From contig JAHEWK010000003.1 of the NCBI GenBank assembly GCA_020740775.1, positions 2,480,001 through 2,544,000 on the forward strand: a stretch of 64,000 bases of DNA, in the 5' to 3' direction. Both the position numbers and the translations under genes were made by a program. Positions 47,722 to 58,235 of the stretch are shown here, piece by piece. Numbering within the stretch: position 1 is the stretch's first letter; each line of letters opens with the position of its first letter. The notes under the pieces are model-generated. The model saw nothing but the letters and a program-made list of their open reading frames with translations, was not told where the DNA came from and did not search any database. This DNA is from Ilyonectria destructans (taxonomy: Eukaryota; Ascomycota; Sordariomycetes; Hypocreales; Nectriaceae).

Positions 47722-48625
47722 TCATTGATCCTTTTTGTTATCCGATTTGTTCTCCGGGGGAGGAGACCCCTGCGTGTCCGACTTTTCTGAGACCGTTCCT
47801 GCGGAGGCGTCCTTGGGCGTCTCCTCTTGGTTGGGGTCCTTGAGCGACTGCTCAACCTGCCATATGGCCCTCTCCAGCTCAATCTCCAGGGCGGGGATGT
47901 CGAGCTGGCTGGAGAAGGTCTGGACTTCCCTTTGGGTCAGCAGCGTCTGCTCCTTGTTTTGGGGCTCCTTGGGGGTCGCGGCGTGGGTGGCGTAGAGCTC
48001 GTCGAGAATCTTGGAGGGCGCGGGCTTGACGAGCTTCTTCTCGAGGAGCCATTGGATGTGCTTGCCGCCCGCAATGGCTCGCCAATGTGACCACGCGCGG
48101 TACAAGAGGTAGAAGAAGGGTAGATTGGGGATTCTGCAAGGCACGTCAGCGGCGTATCTCAATGGGCGGAACTCGGAGGACCTACACTGGTACGAGGGCA
48201 AAGGGGATCGAGATGGGCATGCCCACGCAACACCAGATGAGCTTCCGGCGATGCAGAGCCTGCCTCTCCGTCGCCAGCGTACGGAGGATCCCCTCAGCCT
48301 TGGCGTGCGGTATGACGGAGCTGGGGTAGCACACTTCGATATTTTCCCTTCCCTCCAATTCATCCGCACGGCGCCGCGTCGACAGCGGCGGGACGCTCTT
48401 GAGGCCCCATTCCTGGTAGGGGATGCGCCGGAAGGCGTAGTTTCCGTAGTCGACGACCTTGCGCTTCCAGCCCGACTCCTGCTTCTCCCACGTGGCCCAC
48501 GTCTTGGCGGCCCAGACGGTGCCGCGGTCGAGGTAGCTGCGGTCCTGCGCCGTGGTGACAACGTTGAGGCGCTGCGCGTACAGCAGCGTGCGCCGCGTCG
48601 AGAGCGGGAGGAGGAAGAGGCGCAT
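47722..48625 (-). CDS. Mitochondrial K+/H+ exchange-related protein (Mit_KHE1 family)
   Basis: Two exons, 48186-48625 and 47722-48133, give 283 residues; the join is CCAGT/GTAGGT to CAG, phase 2, restoring FALVPVIPNLPFFYLLYRAWSHWRA. The family (yeast Ydl183c and relatives) has been linked to mitochondrial potassium/proton exchange. Features: an Arg-rich N-terminus (MRLFLLPLSTRRTLLYAQRL) as in matrix targeting, a conserved WATWEKQESGWKRKVVDYGN block, and a helix pair around residues 130-165 with IWCCVGMPISIPFALVPV and IPNLPFFYLLY, likely inner-membrane. The C-terminal part is a charged, Glu/Lys-rich tail. Typical length. The function of the family is itself only partly defined. Confidence 0.85.
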
Positions 48626-49558
48626 GGCGGCGGGCGAGAGGCGATATTATTGGAGGCGTGGTTTTGTTTCGAGATTCGGTCGGTAGGACAGGCGAGAGAG
48701 TTGTCGGGGCGAGCTGACCTTGGGAGATGCAGCTATAGCAGCATCGCGAAGTAGGCCAATCCACCAGAGCAAGGCCTGCAGCTGCTGCAGAAGAGAGAGA
48801 GAGAGGGCGGGAGAGCGGACGAAGGGGCGCAGCAAGCAGACTAATAAACGAAATGCTTGAGTGTGTTCGTTGAGCTGCTGGGGTATTCCACCTGGACGAG
48901 CTGAGAGGAGGATTGGGGCGATTCTAGAGCGCTGGAGCCGTGGCGAAGCTGACGACGATGATTAGTTTTCAGGCCCCTCTGGCAGGCACCCGCTAGGAGG
49001 CCCCCCCCAAAGACCAAGGATTTGGAGTGACGCACATGGTCGTCATGGTTGGGGAACCAAGATTTACAGCACGTGCATGGCCCCCAATCAATCCTCTTAC
49101 AGCGGTCAAGACGCCCTGTCGATGCCGGCGGCCTAACCACGGGGGTTGGTTAATTGGGCATTTACCCACTGACGGCCCGGTAGCTGCAGCTTTACCGCTT
49201 GACAGCACAAGGCATGACGCAGAAGACTCATCATTTCATCTTTCATCTCCTGGCAATGGCATATATCGACGTATCGCCATATATCACCCATCATCTCCCT
49301 CTCGACCCAAGAGTTGATGCACAATGGCCCGTGCATCCTTCAACGCCATGCCGAGAAATCCGCCTTGTTGGGCTTGTAGCACATCCTTCCCAGGCCTGCA
49401 ACTTGCAAGCCGCTCCCTGTCACCGCCGCCACCAAGATGGACCCCCAAACTCCACCGTCAAATCCCCCCCTCCACCCCACATCGACACCCACTCGCCCAC
49501 ACAATCAAAATTCTGCTTCTTAGCTGCAAATCCTTCCAGTTGGTTTCAACATTCACTC
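48626..49558. other. Intergenic region, minus-strand gene to tRNA
   Basis: About 0.93 kb without a supported gene. It holds the upstream region of the mitochondrial protein gene; the internal promoter of the tRNA gene lies within the tRNA itself. Confidence 0.45.
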
Positions 49559-49647
49559 GGGCGAATGGTTTAGTGGTATAATACTCCCTTAGCATGTTTC
49601 ATCCGAATATCTGGGAGTGGTCCAGGGTTCGATTCCCTGTTCGTCCA
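49559..49647 (+). tRNA. tRNA-Ala (AGC) with an intron
   Basis: Acceptor stem GGGCGAA pairs with TTCGTCC, followed by A73. The G3-U70 pair that specifies alanine is present. Anticodon stem CTCCC/GGGAG encloses a loop TTAGCA...T, so the anticodon is AGC. The T-arm is CAGGG-TTCGATT-CCCTG. A 17-nt intron (49595-49611) lies at the canonical site after position 37. The D-arm GTTTAGTGGTATAAT has one weak pair (T13/T22). Confidence 0.9.
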
Positions 49648-49682
49648 ACGCAGGTGGTTTAATCCCACTGTTATATCCTTTC

Positions 49683-49696
49683 TTTTTGATTTTTTT
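49683..49696 (+). terminator. Pol III T-run terminator of tRNA-Ala
   Basis: A five-T run and then a seven-T run lie 35-50 bases after the tRNA, the standard RNA polymerase III stop signal. Confidence 0.6.
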
Positions 49697-50512
49697 GCAA
49701 CCTAATTTTGCTCCTTTCTCAGTAACACGACGTGTACCTTTTTGCTATCAAAACATAATTCCTAGTTTAAGACCTTGTCTAGGATTTTTCTCACAAATTG
49801 TTTTATTTTATTTTATCTGTTTCTTTTTAATACCAAGCGTGCCAAGTTAAATTCACCTCCGTCTACCCCAAGTCGGCTCGCTGGTTGCGCCGTGGTCCTC
49901 TGACCCTTGCCCAAAACGGAAGACCCTCGACCACCTAACGTCAACTTCGATGAGGATCGTATTACATATCCTCAGAACAATTCCTGAAGTGAGTGGTACA
50001 ACCTTCAGTTTCTTACCCCCTCTCTCGGCTTTCCCTTTTGGTGAGGCCTGAAGCTGTTAACGTCTGCTACTAATCCCACATAGCTACAAACGAAGGAGAC
50101 GAATGCACATCACACGAAAGTAACACCCTCAAGCAATGCTGGACGATTCTGCCTGATATCCTTTCGACATAGTCCTCGTGCCCAAATTTCGTGCCTTAAT
50201 GATCCTCATACGTACACTTAGCAGAAAGAGCATAAACGGTTGCATCAAGGATAACTTAACTACGATACAGGGTAGGACACTGTCCATGGAAACCACAAGC
50301 ATCAAGACTTCAATGTTCTATGGGAGTCAGTTCGCTTCTCTATCCTAAGGCTACCTCACAATAAAAGCTTCATCACTGCCGCACAACTTACACAAAACTC
50401 CATGTCTCATCATCCCAAACCATTACGCCTCTATCAGACACACTCTATCTATGCCCATATTTTCACATCCGACATCGTAGTCATGACATGTACATGTATG
50501 TATCCAACCGTC
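49697..50512. other. Intergenic region tRNA / lipase gene
   Basis: About 0.8 kb, moderately AT-rich, with no supported gene. It contains the 3' flank of the lipase gene. Confidence 0.45.
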
Positions 50513-53500
50513 TCAGTTCTTTACGCTTTCATCTTCGGGGCTCTTCGCCCGAGTTGAGGGCCCCTTCCCAACAATCTTCTCGGCCCAGTTCCACCCAGCT
50601 GAAAGTGGGCTAGAACTTCGCTGCGCCTCCTTGCCCTTTTCCTGCGATGTGGGCAATGTCAATTTCGCAGGCCGCCTCTCTGAGGGAGGAGGGTCGCCAC
50701 CAAAGTCTAGATCGCTGTCGCAATCGCTGTCGACCCAGTCGCGCTCGCTCCATGTCATAGAACCATCGTGGTCAGTTCGAGACGGTTTCCCCGAGGTGTC
50801 ACTGCCTTGGGACTGTGGCGGAGCTTGTAGGCCCGGTAGATCAGACACTTCATCCAGGGCTTCGCGCGCCTCGCTCTCGGTACGTGTGGCCGGCGCCTCC
50901 GTAACAGAAAGGCTGTCCTGGCTGCCCTTAGTCTCGCCGCCATGTTCGTCTGGTGGCTGGTTGATTTCCCGCGCACGCTCGCGGTTGCTCTCGTCTTCTG
51001 TTCGCAGATGGGAGGCCGCTGAGTCGCTAAAGTGCTCATCCACCAAGTGCTTGACGACAGGCCAGCCGTAGGCATTGGCGAACATGCGACGGACAAAGAT
51101 GTTGTTGTGCGCGTCGGGCTCCAACTTGACCAAGACTTTCCTCCAGGACAAGTCCCGATGATAGGCCCTCGAAATCTTCTCCTCGACGCGCATGTTAGAA
51201 CTGTCGATGATCTCTTGGGGATCCTTGTCGGGGTTGGTATTTTTCGTGTCGTCGTAGTCCTTCATTGATTGCGCCGTATCTTCGTGATGAATCGAGGGAT
51301 ATGGTGACGAGGACCCGCTAGCTGTTGAGACACCTGTCGAGGCACGCGAAACAGAATTTGCCTGAGTAATGGTTTTCCTTCGGACTAATGTGGTCGGCCG
51401 CTTCTTCATCGGCGGCCCTGGGATATCGGCCGGGTGATAAACTCGATCATGGAAGATGGTCCGCGGCCGCTCAGAAGGATCAATCAAATAATCAACATCT
51501 GGCATCTTGGGATTGAGGAGATCACCAGCAGACTCAAAGAAGGTCGTCTTTGGCGGAGCCGTAACTCCCTCCTCTTCTTCCTCATGTCCAGACGTTACCT
51601 TTGACGGTTTGGGCGATCCCGAAGGGCTAGGCTCTCCGCTACCTGTGAGCTCCCCAAAGCTGATTGTCTGACTCCTCCGGAAAATCATCCGCTGCTTTTG
51701 CGAGACGTTGGGAGGTTTTGGTGGCTCATTACTCTTGAAAAAGTTGAAGAAGCCCGACAACGGTCCACTGTTGTTAGAGTCTTCCGAATCGGATGGCACG
51801 TCCTCCATAAATGGCGTGGGGATGGACCGCAAACTCGCCCGGTCGTCTTCGATAAGCGCATTACTGGATGGCAGCGGGACCTCTCGCATATTATCTCGAG
51901 ACTTGTCAGGCGTTACTGCTCCAGACAGATTCCGACTCTGTCGATCACCCGCTGGAACCTGCTTCTGGCGAGGAGAGGCCATGTTGGCACCGGTGAGTTC
52001 TGCCCATCCGAAACCAACTACCGTCTCGACCAGGCCAGCATCTCGCCGCGCCTTCTCGACGCGATCGAGGCCTTGCCAGTCCAGGAACAGGAGACAACTC
52101 GTGCGGAGGGGAACGATGCCATCGTTGACAACATTGGAGTACACGGTACGATTACGGAACTTCTTCAGGGCCGTATGCGCGGGTCCCGTTGGTAGGATCC
52201 TCAACAGGGGTTTCGACTCCGGCTGTGACTCTCCATAAACCTTCTTGTGTGCCGTCTCTCCCAGGTTGCCGACGAGGGCGCCCCATCCGCTCCGTGCAAG
52301 AGTCGGAGCCCTCCACGTCAAGCCCAAGTCTTTGCCAGTCCTGCCAACAAGGCCAAAATCTAGGGCAAACTTGACATAAAGTGGGTTCTCGTTGCTTAGC
52401 CCCAGAAATGGCGACGCCAAGGTAATGAAGTTGATTGGTTTAATGAGGTTGAAGAATTCAGGAGAGTGTTTTTGGATGTAGGCAATGGCGTAGGTCTGTA
52501 CAAGCCCTCCCAGTGAGTGTGCAATGAAGCTGATGCTGGTGATTTTATATGGTCGTTCGTGTTTTTCTAAATGTTCTTTGCTGTGGTTCGAGACCACACT
52601 GCTGTGTTTGTGTGCCGGTTTTAGCTCAGAGTCGCTCTTATCAACCTTGGCAGAATGGAACACTGATTCGGCAGCCCCCTTTACTGACGGGAGGAATGGT
52701 TGGTCTGGATATGTTGTGGAGAGCACATATCTGGCGAGTCGTTTACCCAAATACTTGATGCCTCTCTCGGTCTTGGTGGCATTCCCCGAGTAACCACGGA
52801 CAATGACTTCTTCGTCGTCGCTTTCATGCTCATCCTCGTCGGAGGGGTGGTTCTGGACCTTTTCGTCGTTTGTTGAATCGGCGTCTAAGTCCCGTTTCCT
52901 CCTGGTAGCTCGCTGTTTGGCTCGCCGTGCCCTGGCATCGATCTTGGCCTGTTTCACAGCTGCATCAATGCTCTCCTTCATGAAGAGCATGTCAGCGCCA
53001 AGATTACTGTGGAGGCCATGCGTCAGGACCACCAAATGGATATTCTTGTGCTTGCGGGGTACTGGCTCTTCTTTAGTCTCCGGATCTCCTGTCTGGACCA
53101 TGCTCTCGATTGCCTCATCAGCACCTGGGTGTCTCCGGGCTCGGCTCTGGCCAAGGTCATCCCAACCCGGAAGTCGTGGCGTGTTCCACAGTGTGGCTGT
53201 ATCCTCAACCTTGACCCTTACAGCTCGCGAGAAGACTCCCCGGGGCTGCGCTGGGTGGTGGCCGTCCTTGGCACCGATACTCTGCTGATGGTCGCTCACT
53301 TTGCCTGGTTGCGGCACTTGAGTCTGTCCGCTCATGACGGGGCTAATGCTGCTTAGGTTTAGGGACTTGTGGTCGCGTGCCACCACGACCTCATATCCCA
53401 CGGCCGCCGAGGTGGAGAACAGGACCTGCGACGCTACCTCGATGATCCAGCTGGCACATTCTTCGTCATGCTCCGGGGCCTTGCCAAAACCGCCATGGCC

Positions 53501-54145
53501 GCCCATGCCGGCGCTCTGGCGGATGTCGTCTGGTACGACAAGCTCGCACTCCCACGAGCCGCCAGCCTTGACCATGGGCTCAAACTCGGGCACGCCATAC
53601 CGCTCGGGGTTCTCAAACTTCTCGTTGGGGTTGAAGGCGGCAGGGTATGCGGCGGCGGAGAGGGTATACGGCCCGTGGACGAAGGCGGCGCGCAGGGCAA
53701 TGGCGCACGTGTTGCGGACTCGCAGGTAGAGCTTCTCGGGCGACGGCAGGATGCGGTCCTGGGACGGCGTGTAGGTGACGGTGTATCGGACCACCTCGCC
53801 CGTCTTGACGCTGCCGATCTGGTGGAGGAGCAGCATGTTGGCGTTGGCGTTGGCGTCGGCGCGGCGCAGCGTCGTAGCGAGGGTGCTCTCGAGGGGTTCG
53901 GGGGACGTCGGATGGAGGGCGAACGAAGCTGTCGGCGTGGGTGCGGAGACGCAGACGGAGGCGGAGAGAGAGGGAGAGAGCACGGGCGAGAGCGAAGGAG
54001 ATAGGGCGAGGGTGAGGGCGGATGTTATTCTGGACTTCCTGACGTCACCATACCCGGCCAAACGCTCCTTGTCGCTGGACGAATGGGTTCTCGAAGCTGA
54101 AGCTGTCGGGGGCGACGGTAGCTGCGGAGGGGGTTCGTCTGGCAT
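50513..54145 (-). CDS. DUF676-type lipase (yeast Rog1/YOR059C family), long form
   Basis: A single, uninterrupted frame of 1210 residues, starting at ATG 54145 (MPDEPPPQLPSPP); an upstream in-frame GTG is not used as a start in fungi. Residues 80-270 form a beta-rich N-terminal region. The alpha/beta-hydrolase part runs from HLVVLTHGLHSNLGADMLFMKESID to SFIAHSLGGLVQTYAIAYI, with catalytic Ser544 in HSLGG. VVNDGIVPLRTSCLLFLDWQGL probably carries the Asp, and the His partner is expected near VYHPAD or VVKHLVDEHF. A Lys/Arg/Asp-rich insertion (about residues 400-450) splits the fold. The C-terminal third is low-complexity with PPMKKRPTTLVRRKT. This family contains putative serine esterases acting on lipids in yeast. 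The exact substrate is unknown. Confidence 0.88.
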   Translation of the reverse strand: MPDEPPPQLPSPPTASASRTHSSSDKERLAGYGDVRKSRITSALTLALSPSLSPVLSPSLSASVCVSAPTPTASFALHPTSPEPLESTLATTLRRADANANANMLLLHQIGSVKTGEVVRYTVTYTPSQDRILPSPEKLYLRVRNTCAIALRAAFVHGPYTLSAAAYPAAFNPNEKFENPERYGVPEFEPMVKAGGSWECELVVPDDIRQSAGMGGHGGFGKAPEHDEECASWIIEVASQVLFSTSAAVGYEVVVARDHKSLNLSSISPVMSGQTQVPQPGKVSDHQQSIGAKDGHHPAQPRGVFSRAVRVKVEDTATLWNTPRLPGWDDLGQSRARRHPGADEAIESMVQTGDPETKEEPVPRKHKNIHLVVLTHGLHSNLGADMLFMKESIDAAVKQAKIDARARRAKQRATRRKRDLDADSTNDEKVQNHPSDEDEHESDDEEVIVRGYSGNATKTERGIKYLGKRLARYVLSTTYPDQPFLPSVKGAAESVFHSAKVDKSDSELKPAHKHSSVVSNHSKEHLEKHERPYKITSISFIAHSLGGLVQTYAIAYIQKHSPEFFNLIKPINFITLASPFLGLSNENPLYVKFALDFGLVGRTGKDLGLTWRAPTLARSGWGALVGNLGETAHKKVYGESQPESKPLLRILPTGPAHTALKKFRNRTVYSNVVNDGIVPLRTSCLLFLDWQGLDRVEKARRDAGLVETVVGFGWAELTGANMASPRQKQVPAGDRQSRNLSGAVTPDKSRDNMREVPLPSSNALIEDDRASLRSIPTPFMEDVPSDSEDSNNSGPLSGFFNFFKSNEPPKPPNVSQKQRMIFRRSQTISFGELTGSGEPSPSGSPKPSKVTSGHEEEEEGVTAPPKTTFFESAGDLLNPKMPDVDYLIDPSERPRTIFHDRVYHPADIPGPPMKKRPTTLVRRKTITQANSVSRASTGVSTASGSSSPYPSIHHEDTAQSMKDYDDTKNTNPDKDPQEIIDSSNMRVEEKISRAYHRDLSWRKVLVKLEPDAHNNIFVRRMFANAYGWPVVKHLVDEHFSDSAASHLRTEDESNRERAREINQPPDEHGGETKGSQDSLSVTEAPATRTESEAREALDEVSDLPGLQAPPQSQGSDTSGKPSRTDHDGSMTWSERDWVDSDCDSDLDFGGDPPPSERRPAKLTLPTSQEKGKEAQRSSSPLSAGWNWAEKIVGKGPSTRAKSPEDESVKN

Positions 54146-55285
54146 GGGGGTCACTAATTAGGAAGCAGAAAGCAGACAGCAGAAAGCGGGTTGGCTGACG
54201 TGGACGCAACGGTTTCGCGGTGGGCGCGTGGTGAGAGAGCCGGCGACCGAACCACCCGAAAAGTCGCGATTTGCGATTTTGCGAGACCGAGCGATGACGG
54301 TAAGCTTGGTGCTTGGTGCGTAGTGAATGGGCCTGTGATGGCGGCTCACTGCCAAGTGCTCACTGACAAGTCACACCCGTGGACCTGTTTCGGAACATTT
54401 GGAAACGTCTTGGCCTGCCTCCAGCCTCCAGCGCCCTTTTTTGGCTACGGGGCCCCGGGCTTCCTGTGCATCCCGGTGCCACCCATCCGCCGCCGGGAGT
54501 GCGCCAATCATGCCGCGGCGCCGACATTCTTTGGCTGTGGACGACCCCGCCATGGTGCTGGGAAGTGCTCCAGTTGGGAAGTGCCCTGTACGAGGCCTAG
54601 AGGGGTCCCTGTGCTGAGGTTACCTCCCGGCCTAGGTACCTAAGAGATAGGAAGCCCTGGGCGTCCGATGAAGCCGCCCCGAAACCACCGAAGCCACCGA
54701 AGCTGCCGATAAAGTCACTAGAATGCTGTTGGGCTTAGTCCGCCGATGGTCTTCGCAGGGGTCTTTGGGAGCTGGAGGCCTGTCAACCTTGGCGGCTGGC
54801 ATGTGGTGATGCGCAGTAGGGCTAACCATCACACGACTCCCATCGTCATCGGGTTACTTCCTTGTGACAGCCAGGACTGGGATCACCGCTCAACTCCTTA
54901 GTTGTGACACTTGACACACCAAACACTGGACACTGGAAAGTAGTTACCAATGACCCCATGGTGGTACCTAATGAGGTTGACATTTCTAAACCAAATACTT
55001 CGCCGCAACTAAAGATAAATCCTGCCTAAACGACACCCCGCCCACCCGTCAATCAACATGTCCCAATATCCAGTCCTGTTGGCCTTCCGTCCTGAGCATC
55101 GAGTATCCCGCTAGTCCGCCATACGCCCGAGTCCTCCCTTTAGATATCCATATCCTATCATACAGCGAGGGGAATCCTATTTGTCTTGGTTTTTTTCCTC
55201 CTTTTTTCGAATATCCCCGTAGACCGACCGACCGAATACCCAACCTTTGCCTTCATAATCGTAACTCGTAGCTTGTGGGTGCTGT
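54146..55285. other. Intergenic region lipase / RBR ligase
   Basis: About 1.1 kb with no supported gene: the lipase promoter and the 3' flank of the ubiquitin ligase. Confidence 0.45.
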
Positions 55286-58235
55286 TTAAGCCATAGCCAT
55301 GTTGTGGGCGGCGGCAGCAGCAGCAGCAATCTCTCCATCAAAGTCTCCTGGCTCGACATACTCCCTCCATGAGTGTACTCGTCCCATGCCTATGCCGCGA
55401 CCAGTTAGCCCGGCAAGAGTCGACGATTTTGGAGTCACACTCCGTCGAGTGGCCCTCCTGCCGTGCGAGCCTTGGCTAAAAAACGAGCCTTCATCATCGT
55501 ATTCGTTGGGATCATGTTCCACCACGACACGACCTGGGTATACCATATTCATTGGAGGCGGCATACCCATAGGAGGAGGCATCCCCATCGGAGGTGGCAT
55601 CCCCATCGGTGGTGGTGGCATCAAAACAGGCCCCATGTGGTGGCCCATCGGCGGTTCCATCCCAGGCATCGAACCCGGCATGTGGCGGGTTTCTGAGAAC
55701 CGGTCTGCGAGGCGACGCTCCATCGAACCCCCTCTCGCGCCTCTACCTCTGCCGCCATGGCCGCCGCCATGGCCATGTCCACCCCTCGGGTCTCCTCTGT
55801 CGAACCCGTTTCGACCTGCCGGTGGTGGCGCAGCCGGAGGCGGTGGTCCTCCGTGGCCGTATTGGCCATTCATGAAGTGTGCAGGCGCATTCCCAACCCC
55901 ACCGACATCCCCTATCCCGTCCATGGGGTCATATTCATCCTCCTCGCCGTAGTACTGAAGCTTTCGTGCCATTTCTTCGTCTCGCTGTTCCTGGATCTGT
56001 CGTAGGAGCATCTCTTCTTCATAGCTCTTTGGCTGCGGCCGGACTGAAGGTAGGCCTCGGCTAGCCCTTCGTTCTCCGGGCGATGGCGGATCCTCGTGGT
56101 GGAACCCGTTCTCCAGTTCTGCACGACTCATGGGGGCGTGGCCACTCATGTGCTCGACGTGGTCCGAATCAGCGCCCTCGAAGCTGAACCACGGGCAATC
56201 ACAGCCCTTCCACTTGACACCGCAAATCATGCAAAACTCCGCACCACATCGACTGTTTCTAGTTAGCATGTGTACAAGAGCCTCCAAATACAATACTCAC
56301 CAAGTCATGTGGTTGCATCCTTCCTTGAGTTCAACCATGGCTCTGCATTTGTAGCACCTCTTCCAGCCTTCGTCCTTGGCCTGCTCCAAGAACCTGGCAG
56401 TTTCTTCGTCCCTTGGGCACCTTCGCGGGTGGTGCCATTTGCCATTGCAGGATACACAAACCTTCGTTTTGCAACGGCCACAGCGAGCCATCTTACGTCC
56501 AGAATCACGGTCGCGGTGGATGTTGGCTGGCTTGATCCATTCGCCACATTTTCTCATTGGGCAGTACACGCGGTTCCGTGTCGAATATTCGGCAAACTTG
56601 CGGTTCCACGTCTTCTTGAAAGAGCGATCGAACAGCTTGTCCACGTGGTGTAGTGGTATATGGTCCGAAGTGCAGCATTTAGGAGGCATATGCTGGGGAT
56701 CAGTAAGAGATATTTTGAAGTTTCGCTTGAGGCAGGTGTGGCACATGCGGTGGCCGCATTTGAGTCTGGGACACCTGTTTGCAGGGACCTCATCCAGGCA
56801 TACAATACAGTCACGACTAGAACACAAGTCAGATCTGCAAACTTTGCAATGAGACTCGGAAGCTTACAGTTTGGCTGGCCTCTCTGGAGAAGACTGGCGG
56901 GATGATCCGCCAAAGAGACTTCCTAAGAGACTGGGTGGGCGTCGTGAATTTGATCTAGACTGCCGGGTGGTGTGGATGATTGCGGTCCGGCGAGGTCTAC
57001 CCTCGCGGCGGACCTCTCGATTTTCATAAACCTTTGTAGTTCTGATACTCTAGTTAGACACATGGAACAGGGGATGGATCACATCTGGGGTCCCAACCTT
57101 CTAGATGACACGGGCGGTCGCGAGCTCTCGATTATACTCAATACCCTGGATTGGCGATGATGATTTGGGGAATCACTGGCCTGCCTTCTAAGCGGGCGTC
57201 GTCGCCGTATTGGAGAGCCGTTCTCTGAAGTGGCATGGCGGTAGTTGACGGTATACTCTTCGTCAGACCGGGAAGGCCTCCTTCTACTCCTCGCCCGCAG
57301 TCTCTTGTCTTCGGAGGAACCAAAGTAATCGTCCCGGCTCGAATGCCGTTCTTGGCGACGACGGTATTTAATGTCGTCGTCCTCGACTTCCTCCACGACC
57401 TCTATTTGGTCTTCACTTTCATCGCTCTCATCATCACTGTCACTTTCACTTTCACTCTCCGTTGTCGACGGGGTCGACTCGGAGGAAGGTTCTCGATGTT
57501 CTCGGTGGGCTCGAGGTATTGGTACTCTGTGTTCTTGTGGTGCTCTGTGCTCTCGAGTAGCTCTGTGTTCTCGATGTTCTCGAGTCGCACGGTGTTCTCG
57601 GGGTGCTCGGTGTTCTCGAACTCCTCGTTGTTCTTGATGCGACCGGCGTGGGCGCTCCCGCTCATACTCGGGACTCGTCTCTCTGGTCCCTGACTCCCAA
57701 CGGTCGTCTGACGAATCCTCATCCTCGTCTTCATAGACCAGGATCTCCCTGGGCCTCCGGTAAGCATCTGTTTCGGCTCGTGTTAGGTGCGGCGGCGGCA
57801 TGGTGCGATGGAATGCGTCCAGGCTCCTTGCGCTCCTTGCACTCCTCACGCTCCTCCCATGGCCCCTCGGCGTCCGATCGTCGGGCCTTTGTATCTCGTG
57901 GATGCGTGGTGGATGGGGCAGCGAATAGGGCAAGACGTCATCTGGGGGATACCAATCATGGGCCTCTGGGCGACGGTTTCTGCGCCGAGCGATGCGGGCA
58001 TCTCCCTCGTCGGCGTCTCGACGCATTCCCAGCCTCATTTTGCGTCCGCCCCAAGGACTGGTGTTGGGCCTCGACACGGCCACGGTGGTGTCCGAGGCTT
58101 GACTAGTTGCTGTAAGAGTAAAAAGGACAGGCGACTGCGACTGTGATGAGAGTGGGCGGCCACTCAGCGAAGTCCACGCTGCGTGCGCGATTGCACCCCC
58201 AGAAGCTGATTGGAGTCGGGAGGCTGATCATGCAT
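55286..58235 (-). CDS. RBR-type E3 ubiquitin ligase with long low-complexity ends
   Basis: Exons on the minus strand: 58178-58235 (least certain), 57098-58109, 56868-57041, 56301-56816 and 55286-56252. All joins keep phase; the model gives 908 residues. RING1 (about 416-465, CIVCLDEVPANRC...CGHRMCHTC), IBR (about 490-550, CPMRKCGEWI ... CGRCKTKVCVSC) and RING2 (WKRCYKCRAMVELKEGC, then HMTCRCGAEFCMICG) follow in order. C582 in EGCNHM is the expected thioester-forming cysteine. The N-terminal 400 residues are disordered: Arg/His/Glu-rich repeats (REHRAPREHRATREH type), then acidic/Ser stretches. The C-terminus has a Pro/Met repeat (GMPPPMGMPPPM) and a Gly/Arg/His-rich stretch. RBR proteins transfer ubiquitin through a thioester on RING2. 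The first exon is inferred because the acceptor at about 58110 leaves no in-frame ATG upstream; a fallback start is 58038. Confidence 0.85.

Noticed and set aside
53369..54004. 211-codon plus-strand frame opposite the lipase gene
   Set aside because: Gly/Arg/Val-rich shadow of the low-complexity N-terminus of the lipase; no supporting start or promoter.
56641..56660. GTGGTGTAGTGGTAT, resembling a tRNA D-arm
   Set aside because: It lies inside the RBR coding exon and no matching acceptor, anticodon or T-arm sequence follows.
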